The position numbers were made by a program, and so were the translations under genes. From DASYDU01 sp036499445 (GTDB taxonomy: Bacteria > Planctomycetota > Planctomycetia > Pirellulales > Lacipirellulaceae), in contig DASYDU010000093.1 of NCBI GenBank assembly GCA_036499445.1, positions 1-20,574 on the forward strand: 20,574 bases of DNA, read 5' to 3'. The notes beneath the pieces were generated by a model that saw nothing but the letters and a program-made list of their open reading frames with translations, was not told where the DNA came from and ran no database searches. The first letter of the stretch is position 1; every line of letters begins with the position of its first letter. Shown piece after piece: positions 20,464 to 20,574 of this stretch.

Positions 20464-20574
20464 GGTCCGTTCGGCGGCGCTGCGGAGCAACCACTTGAAC
20501 TTGGAGAAGGCCAGTTCAATGGGATTGAAGTCGGGACTGTAGGGCGGCAGATAGAGCAGCTTCGCTCGCACCGA
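20359..20574 (-). CDS. IS630-family transposase, C-terminal part (runs off the window)
   Basis: The minus-strand frame is open to the window edge and ends at the TGA at 20359-20361. The visible 72 residues begin SVRAKLLYLPPYSPDFNPIE, the hallmark of the DDE_3 domain of IS630/Tc1-mariner-type transposases, in which the Glu of NPIE is the last acidic residue of the catalytic triad. After it come FSKFKWLLRSAAERTLDALW and a C-terminal helix ending YFRHCGYRYVNA. The first two catalytic Asp residues would lie beyond the window. The reading frame is intact over what can be seen. Its terminal inverted repeat should lie between 20358 and about 20300, but I cannot define it without the other end. Confidence 0.88.
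   Translation of the reverse strand, partial: SVRAKLLYLPPYSPDFNPIELAFSKFKWLLRSAAERTLDALWQTCGTILDHFHDSECRNYFRHCGYRYVNA

Noticed and set aside
1..20574. CRISPR array, tRNA, rRNA or riboswitch
   Set aside because: No regularly spaced identical repeats, no cloverleaf-like segment and no known riboswitch core seen on either strand by eye; a covariance-model scan would be the decisive test.

Overview
The window looks like chromosomal DNA of a planctomycete, probably from the Pirellulales side. Evidence: a giant secreted protein with the planctomycete N-terminal motif (here FELLESRCMLA) plus a dockerin-like repeat pair; a von Willebrand A protein with a secretin/STN-like segment and glycine tracts; GYF_2-repeat and tyrosine-rich secreted small proteins; high GC; genes with and without Shine-Dalgarno sites; and short degenerate tandem repeats between genes. 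This is inference from protein style; there is no rRNA or other marker gene here.

Layout. 1-192: 3' end of an unrecognised cysteine-containing protein (+). 423-683 and 917-1198: two small secreted Tyr/Gly/Pro-rich proteins (+), separated by a strong intrinsic terminator. 1234-1668: protein with two GYF_2-type domains (-). 2108-3874: a glmU-like uridylyltransferase domain protein followed by prs, both on the minus strand, giving a nucleotide-sugar and PRPP supply pair. 4046-8272: a 1408-residue CotH-kinase/lamin-tail/dockerin surface protein (-). 8380-11603: an arginine biosynthesis cluster argB-argD-argF (+) behind a near-consensus sigma-70 promoter. 11622-15863: a 1413-residue VWA/STN-like/TPR protein (-), convergent with argF. 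16529-17689: an HtrA/Deg serine protease (+), divergent from the VWA gene across a 665-base gap. 18320-18895: a secreted thioredoxin-fold protein without the usual active-site CxxC but with a CxxC at its C-terminus. 18896-20574: a decayed accessory stretch with a GNRA-loop terminator, a probable transposase remnant, a CrtO-family-like membrane protein that appears to lack its N-terminus, intergenic repeats, and the 3' end of an IS630-family transposase that runs off the window.

Functional reading. The core metabolism is de novo arginine synthesis from N-acetylglutamate (ArgB, ArgD) to citrulline (ArgF), with PRPP synthesis and UDP-GlcNAc formation nearby. The remainder is mostly envelope or surface biology: Tyr-rich secreted peptides, the CotH/LTD/dockerin protein, the VWA protein and a periplasmic protease. 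I see no CRISPR array, no phage module, no tRNA or rRNA, and no clearly new multi-gene defence or biosynthetic system. The most unusual items are the VWA/STN/polyglycine protein with its divergent HtrA neighbour, the CotH surface protein, the Tyr-rich pair, and the thioredoxin-like protein with a displaced CxxC.
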